64,000 nt of DNA from Mactra quadrangularis (GCA_025267735.1 CM046303.1:56871403-56935402); one strand, 5' to 3'; counted from the first letter of the stretch, positions 23,841 through 35,104 are shown. A program made the numbers and translations. The notes: generated from the letters alone by a model not told the origin.

Positions 23841-24732
23841 CACTTTACAAAACTATTAAGAATACATGTATATTTTGGCTCACATCTAAGTTAATATTTG
23901 TCCGATTTAAGCCAAATTTTCAACAAATATACATGTAGTTTAAAAACGGAACAACATTATTATGTTTATTTCATTACATAGAACACAAGATTTAACCAAT
24001 AATAACAAAAACATCACAGTGTGTGATAAAATCAAAGTAACAAAATGAGGATTGCGATCTGCGTGACAAAGTTGGTGTAGTAAAATGATAACGGCATCCG
24101 GATAATTGTGTGTGCGACTCACCCTAATAACAAGCGTGGCCTCCATAGCTGTTGAGAACCGCTTGGTATCGCGTTCTCATGGATGGCAAATACTGATTGA
24201 GTGATTCTGACGTAGCCCATTTGCGTACAATCTTTCCGCGTAGCTCAGCTAGGGTAAAGATGAAACACCACGGCATACCCGGCTCAATTTATCTAATGTG
24301 TGTTCTTTTACGTTTAGCAACAGATTTCGGCAGTATGCACATCAGCATGATGTTACTGTCATGTGGTTATTCTGTTGTCGCTCTTGCTATGTGGGGTGGC
24401 GCGCCATCTATTTCAACAACCCAATATCTGTTCCTTGCTGTTCTATCATTAGCCAGCCCATTTTATGTTGTTTTTATGTATGGGTCGTAATATTGTCCAC
24501 AGTTACCCTGGGAATTTTTTATTCGCACAACTCAAGATTTTGACGTGCATTGAATGGATTTCATTAATTTACTGTTTAACGTACCGGATAGATTACTTTC
24601 GAAAAAATGACTACGCAGTAATATTGATATATAGTCAATAGCAGATGTACAAAAAATTTCGTTGAAAATATTTCTTTATAAAAAAGTCATACGCAATTAA
24701 AATATGTATACTTATAACTTTTGTTAAGTATA
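23841..24732 (-). mobile_element. Tc1/mariner-type element, decayed, present only in unit B
   Basis: Unit A runs uninterrupted through 'GAGTATATATAGTGGATTC' (about 41127). In B the same TATATA is split by about 890 bp. The ends are imperfect inverted repeats ('CACTTTACAAAACTATTAAG' against the inverse of 'ATACTTATAACTTTTGTTAAG'). This fits TA-target insertion. It carries the transposase remnant at 24124-24470. Confidence 0.7.
24124..24470 (-). pseudogene. Tc1/mariner-like transposase C-terminal remnant
   Basis: Reading on the minus strand, 'EIDGAPPHIARA' resembles the second catalytic-Asp block (usually 'QQDGAPPH'). After in-frame stops and sequence drift comes 'TLAELRGKIVRKW' and 'LPSMRTRYQAVLNSYGGHA', the typical C-terminus of IS630/Tc1/mariner transposases, ending at a TAG (24124-24126). 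The DNA-binding half and first catalytic Asp are missing. Dead copy. Plus-strand frames 24197-24543 are shadows. Confidence 0.65.
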
Positions 24733-25726
24733 TATAATGGATTCTATCTTACATGAATGATACATTACATATTCAAATAGTATGGTGTTTTAATGGAAGA
24801 ACTAATTATTTTTAGAGGCCGGTACATTTTGGTTCGAAATTTTTTTTTCACATTTTAATATCTGTAATATCGAATACAAGCAAATAAAGGTATAGCTTTA
24901 CAAGAAATATCTTCTTTTAACTATAAATATCTTTAAAAAGATATTAGGCGCTATGCAGGGTTCATTTTGTTTGAAGTATAAATAGACACATTCGCTGTTC
25001 AGTCATATCACCAGGAGCTTACCACGACAAATGTATAATCAATAAGCATATAGTGAGTCACCCATAATACACAGAGTAAATAGTCAGCAACTACTGTCCG
25101 TGCTACGAACCTGTTTATCATAAACAACCTATGGTACCATATCTTTTATCCATTTATCTATACTGGAAAATAATTTTCATTGGACAGACAGGAATGGTAG
25201 AGAAAATTGTATTGGTTAAAAATATAGGTGAAAAGTTGGCTAAGACAGCTGTGCCGAAAAACATTATCACTTCACCTATATTATTTCAGTTGCGACTAGG
25301 TTATTTCAGTCTATTCACTAACTGTGTTAGTGCGTAAGATATTCATTTCCAGCTGTCGCGTTTTTGTGGTCGAAAGTGGGTGAATGACACACAAATTATT
25401 ACTAAGTAATTCCCACAAATAATCAACCCACAAAAAATTCAGTGTATTAAGCGCAAAACGTTTAATCTCATTTCCGAATGTCTCTCAAACACTTAATCAA
25501 TGTAGCTTGGATATTAAAGTGCACATGACAAGGTTTAAACTGGTGTTAGTAGACTAAGAAGAGCTTGTTAAAAAATTAATTATATTTTTAATTACCCCCC
25601 CCCTCCCACGGCGAGGACCTTTTTGTGCAAATACGTATAGCTACAATGTATTTTTGAAAGATTTTTGTCAACGAACACCGGCACACGACAATATGACACC
25701 TTTTCTAAAACTGTATTATCATTGAA
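24733..25726. other. Intron sequence shared with unit A
   Basis: Matches about 41130-42130. Contains a poly-C run near 25596-25608. No gene or exon with splice context was found. Confidence 0.6.
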
Positions 25727-25842
25727 CTCCGCCATTCATTACTGTCAACAAAATAATACACAAACAACAAATTCTTAATTGCTTTAACACTGAACAATTT
25801 TATAACAACATAACAAAGGTGGTTATTGAATTTGCGACCCAA
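25727..25842 (-). pseudogene. Dead partial copy of glycosyltransferase exon 1 (in intron B)
   Basis: The minus strand aligns with the first ~115 bp of exon 1 (signal-anchor part) and with ~50 bp of its upstream flank (25843-25895). The start codon position reads TTG (complement at 25840-25842) where the real exons read ATG, in otherwise matching 'GGGTCGCAAATT'. In-frame stops follow after about 24 codons. The same relic is at 42132-42237 in unit A with the same TTG, so the loss predates the unit duplication. Confidence 0.75.
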
Positions 25843-26714
25843 TGCGAAAATAATTTAACGTTTAAATAATTTACAAAAAGTATGCTGTCTTTATTTAAGT
25901 TTAAGTGACAGACCAAATCAATGTATAAGTTTAACCATTTCCCTGCTTTTTACCTATTTTTACCTATCAGGCCCTATTTTGTCTAGAACACGCGATAATT
26001 GACGTATGAAATTTTCATGAAGAAACGTCACATTTTAGCCTATAGCTCAAAAACGAGTTCGGTAAGGGTATCATTTTATTTAATATTTTGACTGTAAATT
26101 AAAAAGAAATGATATTTTGAAATAAAATTGATATGTCTAACGGTCAGAAAAAAACGTCAAAAAAACTTTTAAAGTTTTCATTTTTAGTCAATTTGGTCAC
26201 GAATTTCGACGTTAACGTTAACTCAAGGATGATAAATACTAACGGAAAAATCTTAATACATTTCAAGCATTTTGGTATTTTGTGCACTTTTTGGGGAGGA
26301 AAGTGTTCAGGTACCTTAAATTCCAATGAAAGTTGTTTTGGAACAGTATTACTTTTAGTACAGTTAGTGGTAAGTCAAAAACACATTGAATGCATCACGA
26401 TTAATAGGTTCAGCATCTGATATCCCAAAGCCTCCGAAATCATGATCAATGTAATTCTTTTCTTAAACAATTTTAAGCTACTTTAGTAGTTTAAAACCCG
26501 GGTCGATAGCGCAGTTGGTAGCACGCCGGGATTAAGAATCTCGTGGCCCGAAGGGGGTACGGGTTCGAATCCCACCCGGGGAGGTTATACCCTTCTATGA
26601 AATTTGACAATAATGTCAATTTTCTTCCATTGATTAGATAATATGGAGAAGTTTCCTGTCTTGTGGAAGGGTAGGTGGGTATTGGTTATAGACAAGTGTC
26701 CAGGAAAGCTAAGT

Positions 26715-28720
26715 AAGGGATATACAACAAGAGCTGTCCAATATGTTAGATATTGGATAGCTGAGGCGCGTTAGCGCCGAAGCGTATCCAATGTCTAATA
26801 TATTGGGCAGCTCGAGGGGGTATATCTTACTTAAATCACAGCTTACCTACAGAATACTATTATTATGATACAAAATCAAATTTAGATTACACGTATCACA
26901 AATAATGATTAAATAATTATATATTTCAACTTCAACAAAAAGATATATATTCATAGAATTTAAATAAATATAGAAAATATTGTTTCCCAAATGATGCCCC
27001 TTTAGTTAGACAAATTAATGAATCGTTTGTTCACGAGATTTTCGTGCATATCCATTCGCTTGTAAACTAGTGTGTAGTTATGACAGTGGTTGTTCATTTC
27101 GTTTCTGTTTATCATTTAGTCGGGTACATTATAAGCGTTTGACAAAACCTAATTAATCATTGGAATTATAGTGTGTTTTCATGGATATACAATGTACTAG
27201 TTATCATTCGGAAATCCTTCTTTTGGATATAAATAGATTACGACGGTTGCAGTGCATAGAAAATGTGGATTATCAACTGATTCCAGTCATGCCCAAGAAA
27301 ACAATATCAGTCACAGCCTAACACATGGCTGATTTCTAATGAACTTGATGAGAAACTAATATTGTAGAAACAAGTCATAAGTAAGTTTATATATCAATGA
27401 AAAATATATTTTGCAAACAATAACCACTTAAGAGACCTGAACCTGAGCCCCGTGTGCACCAAATAAAAATGTTTCTGGGACGCAACGTTCAATTTTCCAT
27501 TCTATTCACATAATATATGTATAATATTCATCTTTCGTAAGCTATGTGTTTGCCCTTCTGTTTGTTTGTTTGTTTGGGTTTTACGGCGCACCAATACAAA
27601 AAGGTCATATCGCGCCGAATTTGCCCTTCTGTTCTCATATTAATCTATGTTCGGTTCAAGGCTCAAACCTATGATTATTTGATCATGGAGAGAGACCGTT
27701 GCGCAAGACCTAATTTAGAACTCAAATTTGTACGTTTTCCGTCCGTGCGCAGGCGTTGCAAACCATTTCATATTATTGGTGAAAAGCATGAAACACGGAT
27801 AAAATCATATAGTTCTTAGTGCATATATATCATTGTGAAAGTTAGTAGTATCGCAGATGAAACCCTAAATATTCGCATTATAGATATTGTCTCTTTGTCA
27901 TCATTTTCAACAGTTATACATGTAGTTCCACATCGTTGACAACTTGAGACTTTTCATTGTCATTTTGGCATCGCTGTGTGCTAAAGCAATGTCGACCATG
28001 TTTCTGTTGTCCAGTGCAAAAATAAACTATTTCTGCCATTATATTGTCTATAAAAACTTACTAGACGCCAAGATCACAGCATGCTAAGTACACAGTCACT
28101 TTTATTCAAAATAAAACTTTTCTGAGCTGATGACGAATTATATGTTCCATTCTGCAACTACATGTATTTCTAAATATAAGCTTTACTTTGTTTTATCACA
28201 CGTTTTTATATTGGAGGACAAAACTTATTTGTTGAACCATTGGCAAAAAACGGCTGAAAAAGTTAGACAAAGAATGTGTTAAACGCGATTAAAATCTAGT
28301 TTGGGTCTTAGTATATGCTTAACATTTCTTTTTTAATTTTCAGAACGACACCGCAACGTTGACAAAATGTAAACAGGAATTACACTGATAGTATCTTCAT
28401 TTCGATGGGAAATGAGTGCAGAATTCCCAATTTTGATTTTATTTGCAAATGTTAGTTCAATAAATGAAAAATAACTTCATGTTCGTTTGCTTCATTCATG
28501 AAATACATTAAAAAGGTAATCGTTCACTATTAAGGTTACACGTTCATTATCTGGTGTGTTTGGACAATATCTAGCGTGTAGTCCAATATTATACTTACAC
28601 GTCAAATAATGTCCTAACACACCAAATATTGGACGAGTAATCTCAATATTAGACCGTTATCTGTACATTATTAGAAATACAGTACTGTAAATACAATGGA
28701 ATGACGTCACAGCTGTGGTT
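26715..28720. mobile_element. 2.0 kb insertion inside the SINE
   Basis: The SINE is interrupted with 'TAAGT' on both sides (26710-26714, 28721-28725). The insert begins with 'ACAACAAGAGCTGTCC' and a hairpin at 26731-26813 (29-bp arms). It contains TTTGGACAATA-type motifs at 28540-28660 and the 57-bp LINE copy at 27563. No clear terminal repeats or coding frame, so its class is unknown. Confidence 0.6.
27563..27619 (-). mobile_element. 57-bp 5'-truncated LINE copy with 14-bp target duplication
   Basis: The (TTTG)n tail and 'GGTTTTACGGCGCACCAA...GCGCCGAA' match the 3' end of the LINE at 12808. Exact flanking duplication 'TTTGCCCTTCTGTT' at 27549-27562 and 27620-27633. It is one of the shortest insertions one could still recognise. 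Confidence 0.9.
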
Positions 28721-29085
28721 TAAGTTAGGTGCGCTGGACGCCGTAAAATGACCTAAAATCGTGTTGACACGGAGTTAAACCCAAAAATAAAAAAGGAGTT
28801 TAAACTTTAAATACAACTATATAAGAAGTAAAGCGAAACTACATGTACAATGCATTTCATAACAAGCAGTTATCAAATGTTTGATAAAAGCTATTTAGTA
28901 TGTCTACAAAGTGAAATGTCTCTAAACTTTTGGTGGGCATTTGTTCACCATTTTGCGGCGCCAATACATTGCCCCATGCAGGTAACTGACATTTGACTTA
29001 TTTTCAATAAGTCTTAAAGAATCAGTGTTTATATTTTCGTTCAATAACATCACATTTCCATTAAAATAAAAAAAGGATATATTAC

Positions 29086-29549
29086 CTAAGCATGTCTGAT
29101 TTTCTTGTAGGTTCCTTGTACTCATCAAAAGATTGTAACAAATATTTATGTTTCTCTGCTATAAGATCTCGCCCTCCTTTGTCCGTCCAGAAATAGTACT
29201 CATAATCTGGATTAAATTTGGTAAATGAAAGTACGTTATCCACAAGTACTGATCGAATAGCAGATGTTGACCATGTTTGATGAATAATTTTTGGAATTCT
29301 GTTATTATTTCTATACGTATTTTCATCATTTACAGGAAAGTCCTCATTCGCTTCCACACCAGCTGGGATATATTTCGAAAAATTAACTTCAGCAGTTCCT
29401 CCTATTCGTATTTCTCTCGGCAACGATTCGCCATTTTTTTTGGTGTCAATTTTTCTTGTCAACAAAATAATACCTAAGCAACAAAATGCTACAACACTTA
29501 TCACATTTATAATAAAAAAACTAAAGCGAGTTTTTAATTTGCAACCCAT
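29086..29549 (-). CDS. GT32-type glycosyltransferase, paralogue B, exon 1 (N-terminal)
   Basis: Encodes residues 1-154 and two bases of an Arg codon, ending at donor AG|GTAATA. The start is the first Met (29547-29549), directly before a basic stretch and a single hydrophobic segment at residues 9-31. This is a type II signal anchor that would place the enzyme in the Golgi with a lumenal catalytic domain. After a stem come 'RIPKIIHQTW' (residues 84-93), 'NPDYEYYFWTD' (113-123) and 'KSDMLR', which are conserved in GT32/A4GALT-type transferases upstream of the DXD. It joins exon 2 in frame. Compared with paralogue A it has four more residues in the stem. Confidence 0.9.
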
Positions 29550-29599
29550 TGCGAAAATAAATAATGTTTAACTAATTAACACAAAAATTCACAGACTTT

Positions 29600-29615
29600 A
29601 TTTATATAAATATCT
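29600..29615 (-). promoter_or_regulatory. Possible TATA-like element of paralogue B
   Basis: The minus strand reads 'TTTATATAAATAAAG' about 55 bp upstream of the ATG. Paralogue A has 'TTTATAAAAATAAAG' at the matching place. The dead exon copies have lost the TATA core. Suggestive only, because AT-rich sequence gives such matches by chance. Confidence 0.25.
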
Positions 29616-30261
29616 CCTTGATAAATGCACGAAACGGTGAAGCAGTTCTGAACATGTTACCTCGTATATAGTTATGTCTAGGTTTCATATTACTTACTTC
29701 ATTGTTTTCCGTTTGGCGCATTGATTCAAGTGAATATAAAGTCTCAAGTTTATTTGATATCAATTCAACTTATTCTTGAGGTGTACTTCTTTACTAAAGA
29801 GAGCCACAGGCGGCTGTATTAAGATGAAAATACACAGCTTCATTTCTATAGAGGCATATTTCTTCGCCGGATAACCACCTAACTAAAAAGTTAATTAAGT
29901 GGTCAATTAGTTACATAACTACATATAAACCATGGGCGGATCCAGGATTTTTTTCTAGGGGGGGGGGGTCCGAACTTTCCTAGGGGGGTCCAAACTTTCG
30001 AACCAAAACCACATTATACACATTTTGCAGAATAATGCAACATATTAATGATAAAAACTACATAACCATTAAATCTATGTTAAGCGCCGAGAAAAATTGC
30101 TTCATGCTATTTAAGAATGACTTACAGTAAAAAAATACACTAATGGACAGGTACAATTTGGAAATTCCAGGGGTCCAGAAACCCCTGACACCTGCTAGAT
30201 CCACCAACGTAAACTACATAATTAACTCGTTAATTAAGTGATTATCTAGCTACACAACTAG
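29616..30261. other. 5' flank of paralogue B, shared with unit A
   Basis: Matches 53135-53734. Contains poly-G runs (near 29958-29988) and no gene. Confidence 0.6.
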
Positions 30262-30436
30262 ATACCAGTGACTGACAACTGTCCTACATGATCAAGACTA
30301 GGTGGTAGGAGGAAGACTGGCCGTAAAATTGTTTCATGACCAAGCTCCACGCAAGTGTGCCCCGCCAGGGAATCGAACCAACAACCTCTCGATCAGTAGA
30401 CTAGTAGCCCACCAATTGAGCAAGCCTGGCGGCCCC
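30262..30436 (-). mobile_element. tRNA-derived SINE (third family), shared by both units
   Basis: The minus strand starts 'GGGGCCGCCAGGCTTGCTCA' with B box 'GGTTCGATTCC', followed by a body ending in 'CAGTTGTCAGTCACTGG'. Orthologous copy at 53735-53913, so it predates the duplication. The same family body occurs at 34535-34760 and 62341-62645. Confidence 0.75.
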
Positions 30437-30454
30437 AAAAATAAATTTCAGCAA

Positions 30455-30695
30455 TGTACATAATGTTGGTTTTTTCTCAACTGTCAAAACATGAGTAATT
30501 TCACGGTGAATGCTTTTGTTAAATTCTTGTTGTAATACACCCATGAGTTTCCGAAAGTGTGTATTATGATCGAGTAAAGCCGTATTATAAGTTTTAGTCA
30601 AGATATTTTTAATGAAAACTTGACCGCCAGTACAAAAACAATGCATTCAGTCACCGTGAAATTATTCAAGCTTTGACAGTTGAGAAAAAAACGGA
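30455..30695. mobile_element. ~240-bp MITE, unit B only
   Basis: Inverted ends 'TTTTTTCTCAACTGTCAAAA' and its complement near 30660-30690, with 'TTTCACGGTGAATG' and inverse further in. Unit A lacks it around 53935. Flanking 'TACAT' on both sides (30457 and 30698 regions) may be the duplication. The 81-residue minus frame in it is chance. Confidence 0.65.
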
Positions 30696-31019
30696 CAATA
30701 CATCAACACAATCCAAAAAATGTTGATTAAATCAGACAACACGTTTTTAACATTCGTTACAGGTGGTAAAAATGGTTGATGCTGGTTTCTTTCATGTTGA
30801 AAGGAAATGGCAACATCAATATATATGGAATTTCTGTATGAAATTAAAATCAGTTTTACACAAGTAGACATAATTTTTAATGGAAAATATTCTCAAAGAA
30901 ATACGTCGGGGAACATTGTGTTTCGCAATATCTTGCATATACAAACATAAATGCCCCTTTTAACTTTTATTTAAACCCATTTAATTAATCTGTCACAAAT
31001 GAATATAATTTAATGGTAT
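30696..31019. other. Unit flank, nothing coding
   Basis: The first part matches 53965-54240 in unit A. B then has ~620 bp (about 30975-31595) absent from A, which includes the MITE at 31020. Insertion in B or deletion in A cannot be decided. Confidence 0.5.
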
Positions 31020-31489
31020 GTATAGTGCGTACAAATTGACCCCGACCTTACCTTTCACATTTGCACCACGCCTACTCTATACTTCGGCTCGTTACGTATT
31101 TAAGATAAAATAAGACATATAGAGTATACACAGCCCGCATGTATAACAACTCACGATTCAAATGTATTCAAACGGGAAACTCGTGTTCTTACCTTTTTGA
31201 TTACAATTAATAATAAAATGGATGGGGGATGGCGGTTGTAGGTGCTAAAACTCACACCCTTTGAATTGGTAGCTAGCCTCATCGTATAATCATCTGGTCC
31301 GGTCTATGTGTAATAGACACTCATTGTACGCTTAAAATGTACTTTAAAATTAATCCCTGTGTTATAATTACATTCGAGTCTTGACGATATAATCCGATTG
31401 TTATCGAGCATTAATACTACATTCGTATTCAATGTAATGAATATTCTTGCATAAAGGTCAGGTCGGGGTCAATTTGTACGCACTATACA
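31020..31489. mobile_element. MITE, TATAGTGCGTAC termini (family of 6727-6990)
   Basis: Starts 'TATAGTGCGTACAAATTGAC' and ends with the complement at 31489. Internal sequence with 'CGCCTACTCTATACTTCGG' is shared with the copy at 6727-6990. Non-coding. Confidence 0.75.
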
Positions 31490-32019
31490 CAATCTTAATC
31501 TAGTTAACAAACTATAAATAGGGTGTTTATTTTAGAGTGTGTACTCAACGTGAAATTATGCATGAGCAACAGGGTAATCAAATAGGACTATACCATAGTA
31601 GTATTTATTGCTTTAAGTGGATTTTGTATGAGCATTTAATACATTACCCTGTGAACATAATCTCATGCATGCACGAATCTATACGTAATTATATTAAATT
31701 TTGATTGTATTCAAATTTTGCTTGAGGATTACGATGGCAAAAAATTAACTGTGTCTAGCCATGTGTGTCCTATTCAAGCTACAAAATATGTGTTACTAAA
31801 AAGAGCATCATTGTTTTCATAATATGCATAAGCGGGTCCAAGGGGGGCGGCCCGGCGTATGCCCCCCCCCCCTAAATTGCCCAAGCAAAGTTTTTTTTCT
31901 ATCATAAAATATGATATTTATAGGAAAATATATAAATATAAATGTCAAAAATGTCCGTGCAATTAATAACAAGATTGGAACTACTCTAATACAATGACAT
32001 AATGTACAATAAATATAGG
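31490..32019. other. Unit flank, nothing coding
   Basis: Mostly matched in unit A (54240-54650). Poly-C run near 31860. Confidence 0.5.
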
Positions 32020-32178
32020 TTATTATACATTTTACTGTACAATACGGAAATATATTTGGACGAGTACACAGTTTGGAAAGTCATATTGGACAAGCCGATA
32101 GGCGAGTCCAATATGACTTTTCAAGCTGTGTTCGAGTCCTAACATATTCCGTATTGTATAGTAAAATGTATAATAACA
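32020..32178. repeat. Near-perfect 75-bp-arm palindrome
   Basis: From 'TTATACATTTTACTGTACAA' to its inverse 'TAGTAAAATGTATAATAA', centred on 'GCCGATAGGCGA'. Unit A keeps the centre and right arm (about 54670-54770) but has lost the left arm. Related TCCAATAT/ATATTGGA motifs recur at 32285-32345. Confidence 0.8.
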
Positions 32179-32989
32179 TTTTTATAATTATATATCTCTC
32201 GTATTCTTTGAAATAAGCATCATCATTTGATCGTTAAAGATTAACATCGGAAACTAGACTAGCATTATTTAGTGCACATGTACCCAACTGTCCAATACGA
32301 AAATAATATATCTTTTGGATCCAATAGGGGAATATATTGGACGGTCACGTGGTACAAATGCAGATTGTCGATTGGTTAGATTTGTTAGATATATAATAAT
32401 TCAAGGTTAATTCCTTCTAAGTATTTGTAAGATTTTAACATTATCCAACAGCTGTAAAAATTATATGATATATATCTAGATACTTTTATCATATACCCTA
32501 GGAAAGGATAGTTTAGTTTCTGTAAATGTGCCTGAATCCCTTAGAAATGAGCTTTAGGGGTAACAGCATTTCTGAGCCCCAGGTCAAGGCTTTGTCCAGG
32601 ACCCATAGTGGGTCACTGAATACGGCCCCTAGACCCCAGTCTTCTTGTTCATTTTCTGCCCCCCGTAACTGGAAATCCTGTATCCACCTATGATATGCAA
32701 TATATACACCTCGAAATTAGTTGTGGTTGAAAACAATGTCATGAGATTACACAAAATTGAGCCAAGAAATAGTAACTTGATCAGTAGTTATACTAACTTA
32801 ATTATCATAAACCAATAAATCTATTAGTTAAGTTTTTTCTTAACCAAATTACTGAAGCATAAGCATATGTGTAGGTTTTTTACCAAAAATGTAAATGTTT
32901 TTGAGTATGGTGTGGAACCCCTATCAAAACATAACCTGGTAGATATTTTTGGTAAATGTTCATGATCACGAACCCTAAAATGACATTAT
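32179..32989. other. Unit flank with unoccupied LINE site
   Basis: Matches 54770-55770. 'CCCCCGTAACTG' at about 32660-32671 is the single-copy, unoccupied form of the target site that holds the 199-bp LINE copy in unit A. No gene. Confidence 0.6.
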
Positions 32990-33268
32990 GTAGCAAATTT
33001 TTTATTACCATGTGTAAACCCTATCCTAATATTATCAGAAAGGCGTCCAATATTATTTTGAGGTTAATTTTGCCATTCTTGGGGCAGAGCTTGTTCTAGG
33101 TTGACTACAGGTGGGTCTAAATTAAGTATTTTGTGGCCCAGGAGGTCCCGCACATCTTCCAATGGGTTCAAATCTAGCCCATACCAGGCTAGGGAACTAT
33201 GGTGATGGCATTCTGTTGCAAAAAAAACTGTGATACAGCATGGCCTATTAGCGGTCTGGCATTATTGT
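32990..33268 (-). pseudogene. Tc1-like transposase remnant, unit B copy
   Basis: Same remnant as 55770-56114, with an additional deletion removing the 'VIRARGVYTWY' part found in unit A. Stops and frameshifts throughout. Confidence 0.65.
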
Positions 33269-33273
33269 CCATG

Positions 33274-33576
33274 TATTTATATTTATTTAGTTATTGGAGT
33301 TAACGCCGTATCAACACAATTTAGGTTATTTCACGGCGTCCAGCACACCTAACCTAGCTTTCCTGGACCATTGTCTATAACCAGTACTCACCAACCCTTC
33401 CACAAGGCCGGAAACTTCTCCATATTATCTAACCTATGGAGGAAAATCGACATTATTGTCAATTTTTCATGGAAGGGTATAACCTCCCCGGGTGGGATTC
33501 CAACCCGTACCCCCTCGGGCAGGAGTATCCAAATCCCGGCGCGCTACCAACTGCGCTATCGACCCGGGTTATATTG
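33274..33576 (-). mobile_element. tRNA-Leu-derived SINE, nearly complete
   Basis: The minus strand runs from 'CCGGGTCGATAGCGCAGTTGG' (shown to its first 20 bases: CCGGGTCGATAGCGCAGTTG) through the B box and body to 'GGCGTTAACTCC' at the tail. Duplication 'ATTGTCCAT' lies at about 33265-33273 and 33577-33585. It sits precisely at the edge where unit B and A homology ends. Confidence 0.8.
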
Positions 33577-33585
33577 TCCATTAGG

Positions 33586-35104
33586 AAGTTTTAGTTTAAC
33601 CTTAGATAAGAAAACAAGATTTGGATTTATTAAATTTTAAATCTATTTAAAATGAATTATAAAGGTGATTTAATTTCATTTGATACCCAAACTACAATTG
33701 ATCTGAGTACCATTTTCTATTCTGTTGTAGATATCCCTCCATTAGATCCAAATACTTTCGTATCTGTTCCTGGCCTACTGTGGTCAAATTTATTAATCTT
33801 ATGAAATCCAAGACAAAAAATAACATCATAAATATCGCCAAATTTTTAAAAGAAGCTCTATCCATCAGGAATCGTTGTCATAACATTAAATTTACTGTTT
33901 ATAATAATATATAATATCTTTACCCGTTCGGACTTGTGAGCGAATCATGCTACCTAGTCACGTTGTACTCCACGTATAAGGGAATTTAGTCAGTTATTTT
34001 CCCTTGTATACGCTTCAAATAGGTAGGTCCTATTAGTTGGCTTATTCGGATTTTACCCTTACTTTTCAATGTCAATTTGTCAAAATTAATCTTAAAAGCT
34101 TTTTGTAAATGGTTTAATTTGTTTGAAATTCAAGCTAAGTATTTTAATGGTAAAGAACTATCTAAATGTCATCACTTCTGTTAATATCTCCATTAACAAG
34201 AAAGATATTAGATGAAATATTTTGTTATCCTCACATAGGAATGCAATGATACAATCCGAGGATTCCAACTATAAGGACCTACTTACCAATTGGATTGCTT
34301 CAGATTTTATCAGGGAAAGATAACTGACAAAAGTCACGTATTGATCTCATCATACAACACGATGTAGGTAAAACTTCCATTTATTCGTCCTAGACACGTC
34401 CACAGCATGATTTCATTTATCAAAAATATATACAATGTACATGCACATTTAGTATAAGCATTTTCAGAAATGTTTTCCCTATATAGAGTCAGAATATCAC
34501 CAAATAAACTGATTCGTTATCATTTACTAAATTATTTCCGGGCGGGGGGGGTGTCGTGGAGTTTGGTCATGACATCATTTCTACAGTTATTCTTCCTCCT
34601 ATTACTGATTCTAAATCATGTAGAGCAGTTGTACGTCACTGGCGTAAGTATGCCCATAGTATCTTGTTTACAGCTAAATCCAGAGATTAAGTCTTTCAAG
34701 ACGCGATGAATAGATTGTCTGACTGCCTTTATATGACCTATACAATGTGTTGCTAGATCTACCATAAAATATTTTTGAAAAGAATCAACACAAAATAGGA
34801 TACACGTGAATGTATATATAATATAATGTATAAATTATGCATAAAATTATACTGAATGACTTAAGGATGAATATTCAGTTCATTTCTCAATACATAATTT
34901 ATTCAACAATTTATATGAATAAATATAAGCCCAATTATATTGAGTATTTCAAATGCGGAGGTTTATTGAATTGTGTACATTGAATAAAACTTTTTAACTT
35001 TTATGATGAAAGGTTTATGAACCCTTTATGTTTTATAGGGTCCTTGGTCCGCTCTATAATTTTAGGTGCATTACGGGCAGACTTCCGAATGTGACCATTC
35101 ATCT
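33586..35104. other. Spacer between the two units
   Basis: No gene. Contains a SINE of the third family at about 34535-34760 and small frames (33371-33640, 34470-34709) that are chance or SINE-derived. Confidence 0.55.
34535..34760 (+). mobile_element. Third-family SINE fragment
   Basis: Shares 'GAGTTTGGTCATGAC', 'CTCCTATTACTGATTCTAAA', 'CAGTTGTACGTCACTGG' and 'TACAATGTGTTGCTA' with the SINE at 62341-62645. The tRNA-like head is degraded, with a poly-G run near 34540. Confidence 0.65.

Larger units (their letters stand above)
26496..28796 (+). mobile_element. tRNA-Leu-derived SINE, split by a 2 kb insertion (unit B only)
   Basis: Head 26497-26582 folds as a class II tRNA-like sequence. It has A-box-like 'TAGCGCAGTTGG', an anticodon stem 'CGGGA'/'TCTCG' around 'TTAAGAA' (anticodon AAG, Leu-type), a long variable arm and the B box 'GGTTCGAATCC'. 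The SINE body runs to 26714 and its tail is at 28721-28796. A duplication 'AGTTTAAA' at 26488-26495 and 28797-28804 flanks the whole. Unit A has the unoccupied site near 43165. It is a Pol III retroposon, not a functional tRNA. Confidence 0.85.
10399..29085 (-). other. Intron of glycosyltransferase paralogue B (18.7 kb)
   Basis: Bounded by donor GTAATA at 29085 and acceptor AG at 10399-10400. Reading frame is preserved across it (phase 2). It is larger than the 12.5 kb intron of paralogue A because of a 12.2 kb TTAA-flanked insertion and other B-only insertions. The parts not listed as elements (10399-10950, 11144-11360, 23592-23838, 24733-25725, 25900-26490) match unit A and hold no gene. 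Confidence 0.85.
8356..33585. repeat. Duplication unit B (paralogous with 35105-56079)
   Basis: Sequence from 'GACTGAGTCAAATTTTGTTA' at about 8368 through 'ATTGTCCAT' at about 33585 is matched block by block in unit A. Matched blocks: 8368-8600 with 35115-35760 (interrupted); 8615-11360 with 38117-40885; 23590-26490 with 40886-43175; and 28820-33273 with 52345-56079. Each unit contains one complete glycosyltransferase gene. Gaps between blocks are unit-specific insertions listed separately. By eye the units differ by roughly 5-10% in non-coding DNA. Confidence 0.85.

Noticed and set aside
24197..24543. Plus-strand frames with membrane-like stretches
   Set aside because: Shadows of the decayed mariner transposase on the minus strand.
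26497..26582. Functional tRNA-Leu gene
   Set aside because: The same head recurs with attached bodies at 33.3 and 52.3 kb, each with target duplications, so it is a SINE head.
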